Origin: Progne subis subis
Taxonomy: Eukaryota > Chordata > Aves > Passeriformes > Hirundinidae
Direction of reading: 5' to 3'
Length of the DNA: 64,000 bases
Assembly (NCBI GenBank): GCA_022316685.1
Contig: JAKJHU010000057.1
Span: 124,001-188,000 of the forward strand
This document shows positions 49,945 through 62,210 of this stretch, one piece after another. Each line of letters starts with the position of its first letter. Position 1 is the stretch's first letter. The position numbers were made by a program, and so were the translations under genes. The notes below the pieces were generated by a model that worked only from the letters and a program-made list of their open reading frames with translations, was not told where the DNA came from and did no database searches.

Positions 49945-52900
49945 GAAAGTTCTTGCTCTCCTTCAGGTCACTCCCCTCACCTCCAAAAGTGAGGAATATT
50001 GTGTGCTCAGTGCTGGGGTGCCATGTCAGCTCCTGTGTATTCAAACCTGTGTTTTGTGAGCTCCCTCTCTAGCACAGCTCACAAAGACAAGGCAACCCTC
50101 CAACCCTACTGAAAATTGCAGTATTTCTTTGTAGCACCTAGAAACAGGTATTTGCCCTCCCTTCCCTGCTGAAGTTTCACTTACAGAACACTACAGAAAT
50201 TCAGGATTCTACTTATAGCATATACAAGATTCTATGAAAAAAAGCCAAACAACCCAAATCCCATAAAGAGACTTTACATTTTGTTCATCTTAGCATTTGT
50301 GTCTGCTCTGCTGGCAGAGAACTCTAATTGTCAGGGACACAATAGGCTGTGCTCTGATCTGTGATTAATAGACATGATCTTTCCAGAATGATAAATGCAG
50401 GTAAATGAAGTCTCTGTGACTATATCTATGCTACATCATAGATTATCAAAACCCCTACAATGTGGACATGATAATAAGTATCCGTGGTGTCTAAAAGTGC
50501 TGGCTAAGAGTTCCTAATACCTAGAATTCAATTTTTATGAATTTTATGTGGCTTTGGGGAGGAATATCCTCCACACCATTGAAATTCTTAGTTGTTGTTC
50601 AGCTCTCTGTTCTGGGGATTTGCTTCACATTCTCCTTTGAGATTCCTTTTAAGCAGGAAGAGGGATCAGTGCCCTGTGCAACAGGACAGTGTGGACCCAC
50701 AGAAGTGTCCACCATCTCTAGTGTGACTCTTTTGAGGGCAAAAGGGCATGAATGGATCTTACTCACAGAAACCAGTAACGCTCTCTTGCCCCTTTGCCAT
50801 GGTGGCACCACAGTTATAGTCCCTCAAAAGAAGCGATGAAATACTCATCCTGTATTTCTGATAGCAATGTTTCAGAAGGCTGAGGGCCCCTGACCACTGC
50901 TGCAGAGATGAAATACCACCATTATTACACCTCATGCCATCCAGTCATGAGGGGAAGAATGGTGGTTGCAAATGACAACCATTAAAGACATTAAGAAACT
51001 GCAAATGCTGTGGTATATGAGATGCACAGCAACACACTACTGTGCAGATGAAAACATCTGCAGTAGAGATGGGACATTCAGAAATGTGCTACAAATTTTT
51101 CAGACACTCTTGCAGCCCAAGACTCGGGCCACACACTGTGAGCAGATGGCTCCACTATGCTTCGTCATACACAGAAACTGTGCTCTGTTGTCATGCAATA
51201 GCGTAGATTTTTGTTGATAGCAGGTTAATGGCATTTGGCAGTAACCATTGTGGAGCTTTTTTCCGTTTTTTGGTGTCATAGGTTATTTTTCCAGAGGAAC
51301 ACGGAGTGGTGCTGAGATATCCGCTCTGGTATTTCCTCTGACCACCATGTGAGGATGGGAAAGGAGCAGCCGAGCTCCTCTCTATTTGCATGGGAGCCAA
51401 TGACCAAGCAGGAGGTTTTGGCTTGTATACAGCTGTCTGAGGCAGGCTTGGAGATGAGGTTCTTGACACTCAGATCCTGAGAAGCAGGGTTTTCTCTGTG
51501 TAGATATTATGTAGCAGGCTAAGAAGTAACCATGGTGGAGAAACTTGTATGAGGTTTGTACTTACTTTTTTACCTCAAGTTTGTGATAGACTTCCCATCA
51601 GAGAAGTAATGGCCAGAAAAGATTTCCAGTAAAGGTTGGTCAGATTCTTAATTTCTTCCTTTTAGAAATTTTCAGCTCTGAAACTACTGATAGTTTTTCC
51701 TGCAGCTGCTTAAGAGAGAAGCACACTACCCAGAGCTCAGGACTGTGTTAGCTGAAAGCTCCAGCTAAGCTACAGTGAGCCTGCTTGTCCTGTAGGCAGG
51801 TCTGATTTTCCCAGCTGCACCAAACCTGTTTTGGTGTTCCTGACAAGTGACACCCTTCTGGGGAGACCTAACAGTTTTGGTTTGTGTCCTTGCGCCCTTA
51901 TAACCCACCAAAGCCTCTCTTCCAGAGAGGCAACTCTGTTTTACCAAAGTAATTCACTTGGCAGACCCAAAATGGGAATTTGCAAATGATCGTCTGACAA
52001 GGGTTGTCCCTGAGAAAAATGTTTGAGCCCATATTTGGCTATGTCTTAAGTTATGTGTCTTAAGACCTTTTATCACATGAGGCTTTATTTGTCTAATTGC
52101 TAAGTTTCCTTCAAGACTATGAGTTGCTACAGATACCTACTTCCATTTCTGCACATCAACAACTTTCAATCTTGTAATGAGTACCAACAAAATATGGGGA
52201 AGCTCATCTCCTACATACTGATTATAATGACCAAAATGATCATGTCCAAAGACCTTTATTAAGGACATTTACTCCCACAAAGCACATAAGCCATGGTATC
52301 TTGGGTGTAGAGATAGAATATATATTTTAACATAAATGAAGAGATCTTATATTTTTCAAAAAAAAAAAGCTATATAATGAGTGAGAAGACAAATTATCAA
52401 CAAATTGACAATTTGGCAGGCAGAAGTACTGTCAGAGAAATCAACAGGGGGAGGAATCAAAAATATGAAAGAAATTTTGAAAGAGCTGCAGGAAAACGCC
52501 CACTTGGAAGCCACATGGGCATTTCTGGATTACATATGTGTGGAAGACCAACATAACTAATTTTTTATCACCTTGAGGAAATTTTAATAGGACAAGTGTA
52601 GAAGACATTTCAGGAGAAGCTTTAGACTGGTCACCTGATTAAACAAAGTTAAGCACATGTTTAAGGGTGTTGCTGCTTTGCAATCTTAATTATTACAGAC
52701 AATTTCCATGTGTGTGTTTACTTTAACATTGTTTCCTGCTGGAGAACAGCTGGTTGCAAATGGGCTGGCAGGATGAACAGAAACAGGTTTGCAATGCCCA
52801 GCAACTCAGGCAAGTTTCATTACCAGCACAAATAGGTTGCCAACCTGACAAGCATGAAATGTCTCGGAAAGATCCACATTTTATAGCTGTTGTGCCTCGT

Positions 52901-55900
52901 GGACTGTGTCACAGACAAGCAGCAAGATAGTCAGGGCACAGTGACACAGTATTGTTGCATGTCAAATATTGAGGAAAGAACATAGATTCTTAACAATTAA
53001 TTTTTCTTCTGAAATATGTAGATTAATTTGGTGTTTGTGAATAGATCCATGCTCTGTTCCTCTACAGTGCAATGCTGGCAGAACTGTCTGGTTCTCCATT
53101 AGTAAACCTCAACAGCTTATTATTTTTGAGTTAATTGCTAATTGTTCAGCACAAAGACTGATCCAAGTGACTCACAGGTTGACAGACCTACTGCTCTGTC
53201 TACATTCCTCAATTTTAAATGACTGTTTGAGCTGAATCTCATTAAACAAATACAAACAGAGCCATGCCAAGAAAAGGCTGCATAGAGCTGAGTCACTCCA
53301 TGGTTTGAACAGCAAGAAAATGTACAGAAAGAGATGAAAACAGATGTACTAGGGGAAGGTTATCTATAATACTGAGTGGTGGAATAGATACTGGCAATAG
53401 AAAGCAAATACCTAATGATGGTGCCAAGGTTTTGAGCTTGACAAGATAAGAGAGTTGTGATGACTGAGGAGACAAGTGGGATGTGATGGAGAAAATTAAG
53501 AAAAGAAAATAACATACTTTTCTTTTGGAGAATGACAGTCTAATATAGTCATATAGAACAAGCAGCAGAGAAAGGAGCAGAGGCAAGGGTGCTGGATAAG
53601 GCAAAGAGACAAAACCCAGGCTTTGAGGGGTAGTTTTGGAGAAAAATAAACAGATAAATATGTGTGGAAATACAAGGAAAAAACCCTCCCCAAACCACAA
53701 GAATCACAGTGGGGTAAAAGGGATCAGGAGATTGCAGGTACCTCACATTTCCCTTATCTACCTACTCATGAACTGACTGGAGTGTGTATTAACGTACACA
53801 GGTAAGGAGCTTCTCCCTTTGTCCTCACTGATAATGAGCCAAGTATAAGTGATGTAAGCCTGTTAAAAACGGCCTCAGACAGGTGCTCAACAGATGAAAA
53901 TGCAATAAAAATCGAAGTTAAATATCACCCTTTGAGGGTTGGCTCAACCTACGAATTGCATGAACTACCTGATGGTCCTGTCCGTGCTTCTTCCATGGAC
54001 ATCTTATCTGGGAGTCATTGTCCTTGCAGCCTTCCATTTCACAGGCAGCAGGACAGTTCTGTCTACAGGAGTCTGGTCTCAAAAGTCATGAAGTTGCCAG
54101 TCAATACACTGGCCTACTTTGCTGTCAGGACTGAACGATGAAGTGGAAAAATCTGAAATTATGTTCAAAGAGGAGAAATAGTGCTTTTGACCACCAAGGC
54201 TCACAGCATCTATATTGCAGCAATGAGACAAGTATAATGTTATATTTTCCTCCTCATATTCCACAGAGACTTAATGGTTCCCAGCTTCACCTAGTAAGTA
54301 CTTGGAGAGAATGAACAGTTACAAAGCATACTTGAAATCACACGGACAAAATGCATCATGAAAATACTAAGTTTGTATTTTTTGGGGCAGTGAATGTCAC
54401 TGCAACCATCCTAGCCGACCATGCACTTGCAGACCTCTCTGTGACTGGAGGACTGTGCTGTGTAAGTACCAATTATGTTGCTACAGCTCCTGAATGGCAC
54501 CATTTTGTTGTTAAAATGAACAAAGGATGCCTACGAGGCAGTGAAATGTAAGGTGCTGAGAGGAAAGTTTTCTGTGGCGTGCTGGGGGAATGTGGGCAGC
54601 AAGGCTAACATGACAGGACTTGATGGATGATGTTACACGAAGAGAGGCCGGGCCAGATGTGTGCATGCAGTGAACGGCTGTCCTCAGTGAGCTGGGTAAC
54701 TCACTGGGAGCGAGCTCCTTTCTATGAAAGGATTTCATCTCCCTCTTTTGTCAGGACCTTTCATTTAGAAATGTTACTCTTGTAGCATGGTGGCCATGGG
54801 CTACACTGTGTTAACCCGTTTTGACAGGAGGGTAACACTGGAACAGCTTCATCAGCAGACAGGAACGACTTGGGCTCCCTCCAAATCAAACCCTCAGGAA
54901 CCAAGCTAGCTGTTGATGAAATAATCATCACCTCGATTGTCAACAATTAGCACAAGCAAATTTGAGTCTAGCTACACGTTGTAGAGTCAGTACTAGGAAT
55001 TTAAAAATGTTGCACAATTACAGAAGTGTCTTGATTGATCTTTCAGTGTTGAATCCAAAGACAAAAAATGTTTTATTACATTTGGGGAATTGAAAAAAAA
55101 AAAATTTGTTTATGTAACATTCTGACAAATAAATTACTTGAGCGGAGTATTTTGCCCACTGGTTAACAATGCCATATCTGAATTATTTTCTAAACAGGTA
55201 ATATTTCCAGAACACAACTAACATCCTACTCTGCTGACTATTTGGATTCATTATTGACAGCAATATGTGGAGACAAGTAAGGTTAAAGAGGTAAGCAGGT
55301 AGAACAGTCAGATAGCACAGCACTTCTAACATCAATCACCAGAAAAGAAGTTAAGGAAGTCAATAAAATCTCCTCTGAGCAGAGATTTCTTTTACACTGC
55401 AGTTTTTCCATCTTTGCAAATGAAATGTACAGAAACAAGTGCCAATTGTAATGTCTTTTTTGTGTAGTTTTGCACTGAAATCTCCTGTGCTGTAGTTTTC
55501 CTGTACTGAGAAAGCGTTTTTTTATGTCACAGGCCATGTCCAACACTGTGGGAGAAAATACCTCATGAAAAGAGATGGTAGAGGTAGGTGGGCTGAGCAC
55601 TATTGTAATGTAACATTGCAGCTCACCGTAGTAAAATATAAATGTTAGAGGTGGCAATGTAGAATATAGAAAGTCTGTGGCTTTAGAGGAAAGAAAGTGT
55701 GTGTCAAAATTGCAAAGCATTCTGCAGCTTGATGGTGATCAGATCTCTGGAAGAACAGCATTTTTGTTACAGCTAAACATGATATAAAGTGGCTGATTGC
55801 ATGTTTTCAGATTTTTTTTTCTTTTGACTTACAAAATTTCAAGCAGATTAACAATAAAATCAGTTGATGAACACTTTACGTGACTCTTCATTGGCTGTCA

Positions 55901-56637
55901 AGGACAACTGGGATAATGGACCCACCAGATAAAGAAGCATGTTTCTCTCCTGAACCCATTTTTTATCTCAGTGTATTACTGCGAGTTGTACTTTCAGTGG
56001 GTGTTTGATGAGAAATCATGTTTTTCCGAGCCCTTTTTAAAACAGACAAAAATGAATTGATCCCTCTTTAATGACCTACACCAGGCAATTTATCCAAACA
56101 TTGTAACATAGTCATACATAAAAGTTAGGGCAATTCCTTCTCTTAAACCATGTAGTGATTAACTTTACTTGTGTATTTATTTCAACATGCTAGAGATGTC
56201 AATCATGGGACTTACTTCAAAGCATACCAACAACTACCTTTTCCAGGCAATTATATTTAAGAAACCTTTAATTTTGTTGTACCTAATCAAAAGGGGAAAT
56301 GCTTTTAAAAATATATGAAAATAGTTTGGATACATTAAAATCACATATAAGCACAAAATTGAAACAAATTATGTTATCAGGACTATATTTTATTACAAAA
56401 TACTCATAAGCAGCTTTGTGTTTTAATATTCTTACATGGGCATTTAAATGTCAATAGTTTTATTTCTATAGTTTTTCTTTTCTCTGTGTCACTGGCAGAG
56501 TAACAGCTGAGATTTGTATTTCTTTTTCAACTGCTGTTATAGACTCTTGCAGATATGTCCTTGATTTCCAATTAATTACCTGATACCAAGTGTTGTAAAC
56601 ACATACAAAGAATGGGAAATGTGTGACACTACCAGAA
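49945..56637. other. Noncoding block
   Basis: No gene recognised. Minus-strand frames of 135 codons (53293-53700) and 145 codons (55283-55720) arise in pyrimidine-rich complements and show no recognisable motifs. An A11 run lies at 52358-52368 and an A12 run at 55093-55104. Confidence 0.5.
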
Positions 56638-56766
56638 GAAACAAAACAAAACAAAACAAAACAAAACAAAACAAAACAAAACACAAAAAAACAAAAAACC
56701 AAAACCAAACCAAACCAAAACAAAACAAAAAAACCCACCACAAACAAAAAAACCACCCCCAACCTT
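56638..56766. repeat. (AAAAC)n and A/C-rich array
   Basis: About nine uninterrupted AAAAC units (56638-56684), then degenerate A/C-rich units. The minus-strand frame through it encodes only phenylalanine/valine/cysteine-rich low-complexity sequence. It faces a complementary GTTTT array about 1.1 kb downstream. Confidence 0.95.
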
Positions 56767-57785
56767 AAAGTCCTTCCAGTGCTTTGAAACAGTAAAATAA
56801 TAAAAACAGTGAACTGGTATGTCAGTTTTACTATTTCAGCTACAGCACAAGCCAAGGTGTGTGCTGGGATCTAGCCCAGCCCTTTGATGGGAGGAGCCAG
56901 TGGCCAGGGGGAGCCACACTGTGCACACTGGGCATGCAGAAAGAAGTGTAGCACCAGGGTCTCTGCTGGCTCTGCTCATGCTGAAAAATAACTTTACTAC
57001 TGCAGCCACCTGAGGAACCTGCTTATTTAAGTCAAGAAAGCATAATCTGGCCTTTGGCATACAGTTTTACTATTTCCCTCAGAGTAAGTAATGATCTGCA
57101 ATGCCCAGTAAAACACAACTATTGTGCAGTGAATGTTATGATTGTTACCAGGTCGAGATACACTCTATCAGAGAGCAAGGGCAGCATTAGGTGTTCACAG
57201 CTCCCAGCAGCTGTAAGTTCTCTCTCTTGTGGTAGCACTTGTTGGCATTACTCCAGGAGGAGCTTGTGTGCCTTAAGTCAGAGCATCCAGCTCAGAAGGG
57301 GGTCTGCCAGCCCTGGGGTTCAGTCCTCCTCCCACACACGTCCCACCGCAGAGCTGAGAACCAGAACTCATCCAAACTGGTATTTTCTTACACTGGCCAG
57401 AAAAACTGGGCAAGCAGAGCACTGAGGACTGTACTGGCCCTCCTAGGAGGGACCTGGCAATTTGCAGCCCCCGGTGTACTGGCAAGGTCTGAGGAGTGAG
57501 CTCATTACAGCTCAGTCCATACTCTTTCTGGCCCTCTTTTATATTGGGATAACAGTGATATGATAGGAATGGGAGTAAAGTAAAATTACCAAACTCCTGA
57601 TAGATTTTAAAGTGACACTGTCACTGGTGAATGAATGATGCTGGAAAATGGTGGTAGCAGTTTAGAAATGCCCAGTAATCTACCCAGTGATCCGGCACAC
57701 CATCAGCAATCATACATAATAAGGTAAAAATGCCCTTCTGGAAATGCCTAATATGCTGGCCTTTGACAAATACTATGTAGGGTGG
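56767..57785. other. Unique segment between complementary arrays
   Basis: About 1 kb of ordinary unique DNA, somewhat GC-richer between 56840 and 57520. Open frames of 70-120 codons occur on both strands; none is recognised. There is no retroelement body that would explain the flanking A/C and T/G arrays. Confidence 0.4.
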
Positions 57786-57989
57786 GTTTGGTGTTTTTTG
57801 TTTTTGTGGGTTTTTTTTTTGTTTTGTTTTGTTTTGTTTGTTTTGTTTTGGTTTTTTTTTTTTGGTTTTTTTTGGTTTGTTTTGTTTTGTTTTGTTTTTT
57901 CTCTTTTTTCTTTTTTTTTCTTTTTTTTTTTCTTTTTTCTTTCTTTTTTCTTTCCTTTTTTTCCTCTTTTTTTCTTTTTTTTTTCCCTC
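57786..57989 (+). repeat. (GTTTT)n array and 95-nt homopyrimidine tract
   Basis: T/G-rich DNA with GTTTT units (57821-57894), passing into a run of only T and C from 57895 to 57989. The run ends TTTTCCCTCAG, which looks like a splice acceptor. Polypyrimidine DNA of this length can form triplex (H-DNA) structures where it has mirror symmetry. Frames through it on the minus strand (lysine-rich, 57621-58076) are low complexity. Confidence 0.95.
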
Positions 57990-58943
57990 AGAAGTAAATA
58001 ATGCATGTTTTATAACCATCAAAAAATTCTCTGCTTTCCCTCTTCCAATCACCATAAGAATAAGTGACACAGACAACTATTGTCCAAATAAGCAGACTGA
58101 CTGATGCTTTTAACATTGATATTCTTTTCCCCCACCCCCTCTGCATTTGGAAACCATAGAGAAGAAATAGCAGCTATGCAACTTCAAAGAACTTTATAGC
58201 ACTGGATGTCATTAAAGATACTACAGCTGTTCTTCCTTACTCCGATGGCTCTGGCTCTCAGATGCAGCATGTTCTAAACAACAGTAAGCAGGGGATGGAT
58301 GATAGTTTATGCACTTTGTGTAAGTGTATACCAGAAGGTATACATACCAATCTATAGCTGAAGGTATGTGCCTCCTTCCAACTTGATTTCAAAATTCTCC
58401 TGATCCTGCTCACAGCTAAACCATGGGAGCCTGGAGCTGACCAAGCTGCTTTACTGGTTAATGGACTGAATGTGTAAACCATGAGGAAGGGGTGGATGTG
58501 TGCTTTTGGGTGCCCTGAAGAGCCCTGAGCAAGGCAGAACTCCAGAGTGGTAGAGGGGCTCCAGGAAGTGTGACTGGATCCATCCTAAGCCTTTGGTCCC
58601 AGGGACAAAAAGCATTTCAGGGGGAGTTACTCAGCTTGTCTGGTACAGGAACAGTGACATGAGAAGAGGAGACTTTACTGTCAGGAATGCCCATGACATC
58701 ATGACTTTGGTTTCTGTGGTAGACTCTCAGGTACCCTGATGTAACTGGCTGTATGATTTGTATAAAAAAGCCTCCCATCCCAGATAAAAATGGGACTATT
58801 GGTCTTAGCATCACTCATAGTAGTATAAGGCCAAAGCAGGTATCTGTCATTCAGTAACTTATTTTGTTTTTCTTGCTAATTATCAAAATTTTAATGTATC
58901 ACTCCTTCCCATAGCATTCCACATCATCCTGTATTGCTTTTGC
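57990..58943. other. Noncoding block
   Basis: No gene and no repeat recognised. Short frames only. Confidence 0.5.
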
Positions 58944-59010
58944 AGAATCAGAGGGTATCCTGAATTGAAGAGACCCACCAAGATCGTGTCCAACTACTGA
59001 TGTGGGCCAT
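58944..59010 (-). mobile_element. CR1 LINE 3' fragment, antisense
   Basis: AGAATCAGAGGGTATCCTGA, ATTGAAGAGACCCACCAAGA and TCGTGTCCAACTACTG follow the reverse complement of the CR1 3' terminus (AATCACAGAATATCCTGAGTT, GGAAGGGACCCACAAGGATC, TCGAGTCCAACTCCTG). It is a short 5'-truncated copy, and the match fades after about 65 bp. Confidence 0.75.
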
Positions 59011-61573
59011 AAGCCGGATGCTTCTGCTTTTTCCCCATCTCACCTCCCTCACAGGGCACACCACGTGTGTCCTAATTCAGCGCAATACACAATGCTACCA
59101 AGGGAGCAGAGTGATAAGAATGAGATGTCCCAGTACCGAACTGGGACATTCCTTTTTCCCGGGAATGCTCAAGCCCTGATAAGTTTGCATTTCCTCTGCA
59201 TAGGGATGGACTCCCCCAGTGGGATGAGCAGGTTAGCCAGTTATTTGTGTTGCCATTGGGCTTGCCATTAATAGTTAATATTGTTTGGCACTGGATGCAT
59301 TGTTATCAGCCTCTAAGGTATCACATTTGATGGGCACAATTCGCACTTCTTGGAACTATTATTTCAAGCTTCCTGCCAGCTCCTTAGTTTACTCAGGCTT
59401 CTTATTTCCAAAGTTGTTTTTGCAGCAACAAAGGCTGGAAATATAAGACCTGATTCTCTGCCAGAGAGAACCGTGCCCTGGCTGCCTGTGCTGGGGCACC
59501 ATTCCATAGGCTCTTGGAAAGCCATGGCCACCCCAGCAGGGACTCCCCAGCTCTGGTTACAAGCCCGGAGTCAGCCAGTCACACTGATGTGTCTCTCCTT
59601 CAGGACCATGATAAAGCACTTCTACCAGCCTGAAAGCCATGAATTTCCCTATCCAGCTCTTCATGATGAAAATCTGTAATTTCTTTTCCAGTTTGCTGTT
59701 GTAGCCAGGTGGGTGTGGGGCTTCCTCTTTACTTGGCTCCATGACCTGCCCTCCACTGTACTACCAGAACTCCATGTTTGGTATCTGCAGGCAGCAACTG
59801 GCAAATGACAATCAGAAGTTGATAACATTTTATTGAAGGTGGGTAAAGATAAGGCCAAGACACAAAGGATCATGCGCCACAAGCTGAAGAGAAGGCTGGA
59901 AACTAAACAGGAGACAAATGCATTGCTCTTTACTTCTGAGTCAGGAAATAAGGACATTCTTCCAAAACAGCAGATAGTGAGTATGGAAAAATACCTACAA
60001 CCAGGAAAAAGTGTAACTAGTATTATCAGGATTATATTTATTCCAGTTTAATGGACTGTGTATCTGGTATATATTAAAACAGTCCTAAGCAATACTTCTA
60101 TAGTTAAAGATGGGTTGGGATTTTTCATTGCAAACACAAATTTCAGGGTGCATAGTTCAGCCTAAGCATGTGATAGAACTGCTGTGTCTGAGTGTGGCTC
60201 CTTCTTCCCTACACAAGCCTATCCAAACTAGCCATGTTGTTTTTACTTAGGACAACAAATACAAAGAAATTGTTTTGGGGCTCCATCCAAATATAGCAAA
60301 TTTTCCCTTTGACAAGAAAGAGGATTTAAAATATAATGGGAATGTCAGAACAAGTTCTTGCTCTAAGAAGATTCACTACTTGCAATGGATGAGGATTGAC
60401 TCACTTTCATAATTATTTCCAATGCGGAGTTCTGTCAGCATCTGGCACCCTTAGTGGGATATTACTGGAATATACACAGTGAAGAGTTTAGTCCAATGAG
60501 GATATTAGGTCCCAAAAATGCTAATGTGGCTTTCCACTTTAAGATACGCACAGTGGAGATTATGCTGAACAGTAGCAACAGATCTTGTCTACATGTGGAG
60601 TTATTCCTCCAAAATCATGTCTGGATCCTCCCTATTCCAGAAAAAAAAAAGTGTGTTTGATGCTGTGCTTAAGTAATTTTCACTGTAAATTAAAATAACT
60701 GAAAGGAAGAAGTTTTATTCTTCAGTAAGTGAGTCCATACATGGTGTTCTTTAAATATCTTGTGCATTATAAAGTCATATCCTACCACAACCTAGCTCTG
60801 AGTTGCAGATAATATTGTATTTATAAAGTGTACACTCTCGAGGGATAAGAAATATTGCTCAAAATGCCATCCAAATGTTGAAAATGTAATATTTACACTG
60901 GAGGGGTGCCATCCTTGTCTGGCAGGCTAATGGATCAGAAAAAACTGTCTGTGAAAAGACGACTGTGGCAGTAGCTGGAAGTCCAGCAGTTTCTCTTTCC
61001 CCTCCCTCTCCTTTTAGCAAAATTGTACTTCCTGGTGTTATGGTTTAAATCAGGTTTTGAGAAGTCCATTATGATACATCTGTTTAAAATATCAAGGGGA
61101 AGCCATATTCATTAACACTAAATGTACAAAAGCAAGGGCTGTGAGTTAATACTGTCTCTCCTGCTTAACTCACTGCCTCTCGTGTTACTGCATCATTGAC
61201 ACACAGTTTCACATCTTCGAAAAGGTGTCACGAACTGTAAATAGCCAGTTGTGTCTTTGAATGTCTTCCCATGCCCTTGCATCATCTACATCAGACCTGG
61301 TGGTCTTATATAGAGTAATCCAACCTTGTTGATTTTAAGATAATATTTTAGTTGAGTTATGCTGTAGTTACAGGAAATCAAAATGTTATATACCTATTTG
61401 TCTTTTTGGCAGTTTATACTTTATATTGCCATTTATATTACCTGGAGAAAAGCCCCCAAGATAACCCATGCAAATCATTCGTAGAGGAACTAATTTCTAT
61501 TTCTTCTAAAGTAAAATTTAAATCTCCTCCATATGGCTGATACAAAGTATTATGAGGCAGTCGATGAAAACGT
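59011..61573. other. AT-rich noncoding block
   Basis: No gene recognised. Unique sequence with short frames only. Confidence 0.5.
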
Positions 61574-61619
61574 GGCTCCAATGAAGTCAGTGAGTTTTGT
61601 GACTGACTTCAGGAGAGCC
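61574..61619. repeat. Imperfect palindrome, old amniote repeat
   Basis: GGCTC (61574-61578) pairs with GAGCC (61615-61619), and GAAGTCAGT (61583-61591) pairs with ACTGACTTC (61602-61610) around an AT-containing loop. GAAGTCARTGGG...CACTGACTTC words of this kind are widely dispersed in turtle, crocodile and bird genomes, so this is probably a fossil interspersed repeat; I cannot name the family. Confidence 0.5.
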
Positions 61620-61672
61620 AAGATTCCATCCATTATCTCTTTCTGCAGCATAGGGTCCAGCTGTATTGCAGC

Positions 61673-61673
<1 letters not shown>

Positions 61674-61700
<27 letters not shown>
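61674..61700. repeat. poly-A tract (27 nt)
   Basis: The longest A run on the + strand. It lies about 55 bp after the palindromic repeat, so it could be that element's tail, but this is unproven. Confidence 0.9.
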
Positions 61701-61703
<3 letters not shown>

Positions 61704-61779
61704 ATCAAGGAAAGACTAAAGCTATAAATCAGCCTACAAAGATCTGGTTAATGTGTTGCAAGGTAGGCCTCTGTTGGAC

Positions 61780-62210
61780 GATGCATGCCTTTAAATTCTA
61801 CAAACATTTAAAGAAACCCTGCCAAAAAAGTGCTGCGTGCAGCCCCGGTCGCGGACCCGGGATAATATCCATCCTGCCTACTGCAAGTATCACCATCTGC
61901 CATAACTGGGCTTTCCTTCCTCACCCTCTGAGGCCCTTCTGACAGGCAGACTGCACACTTCCCTAGGCAGAGCTCCAGTGTTTGCTTGTTGCAGCTGGAG
62001 TTGCAAGGTAATGTCAGATACTGAAAGCTCGATGTAAACAACAGGAGTTCCAGCCTTGTCTAACGCAGCGTCAGACATTTGCCCAGTGAACCTTTATTGT
62101 GGCCATTTAAACATAACCTACAATCGCCTGCTGTATCTTTATCTTTTGAATTTTACATCACATTAAACTGATATAAAAATTCTATTGTGGAAGTAGTTCT
62201 GCGTACTCAA
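61780..62210. promoter_or_regulatory. Candidate conserved noncoding element
   Basis: Unique, balanced-composition DNA with retained CpGs near 61836-61860 and 62054-62063, no simple repeats, and motifs such as CCAGTGAACCTTTATTGTGG (SOX-like ATTGTG). It lies about 1.5-2 kb upstream of the CpG-rich right edge. Speculative without comparative data. Confidence 0.28.

Noticed and set aside
52029..52038. Perfect CArG-like CCATATTTGG.
   Set aside because: Several such 10-mers are expected by chance in 64 kb of AT-rich DNA, and there is no promoter nearby.
53293..53700. 135-codon hydrophobic minus-strand frame that looks membrane-like.
   Set aside because: The complement is purine-rich, so Leu/Phe/Ser/Pro codons arise from composition. 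No start context or family supports it.
55283..55720. 145-codon minus-strand frame with several cysteines.
   Set aside because: No recognisable motif or exon signals, and length is compatible with chance.
57621..58076. 151-codon lysine-rich minus-strand frame and phenylalanine-rich + strand frames.
   Set aside because: They are translations of the T/G and T/C simple repeat.
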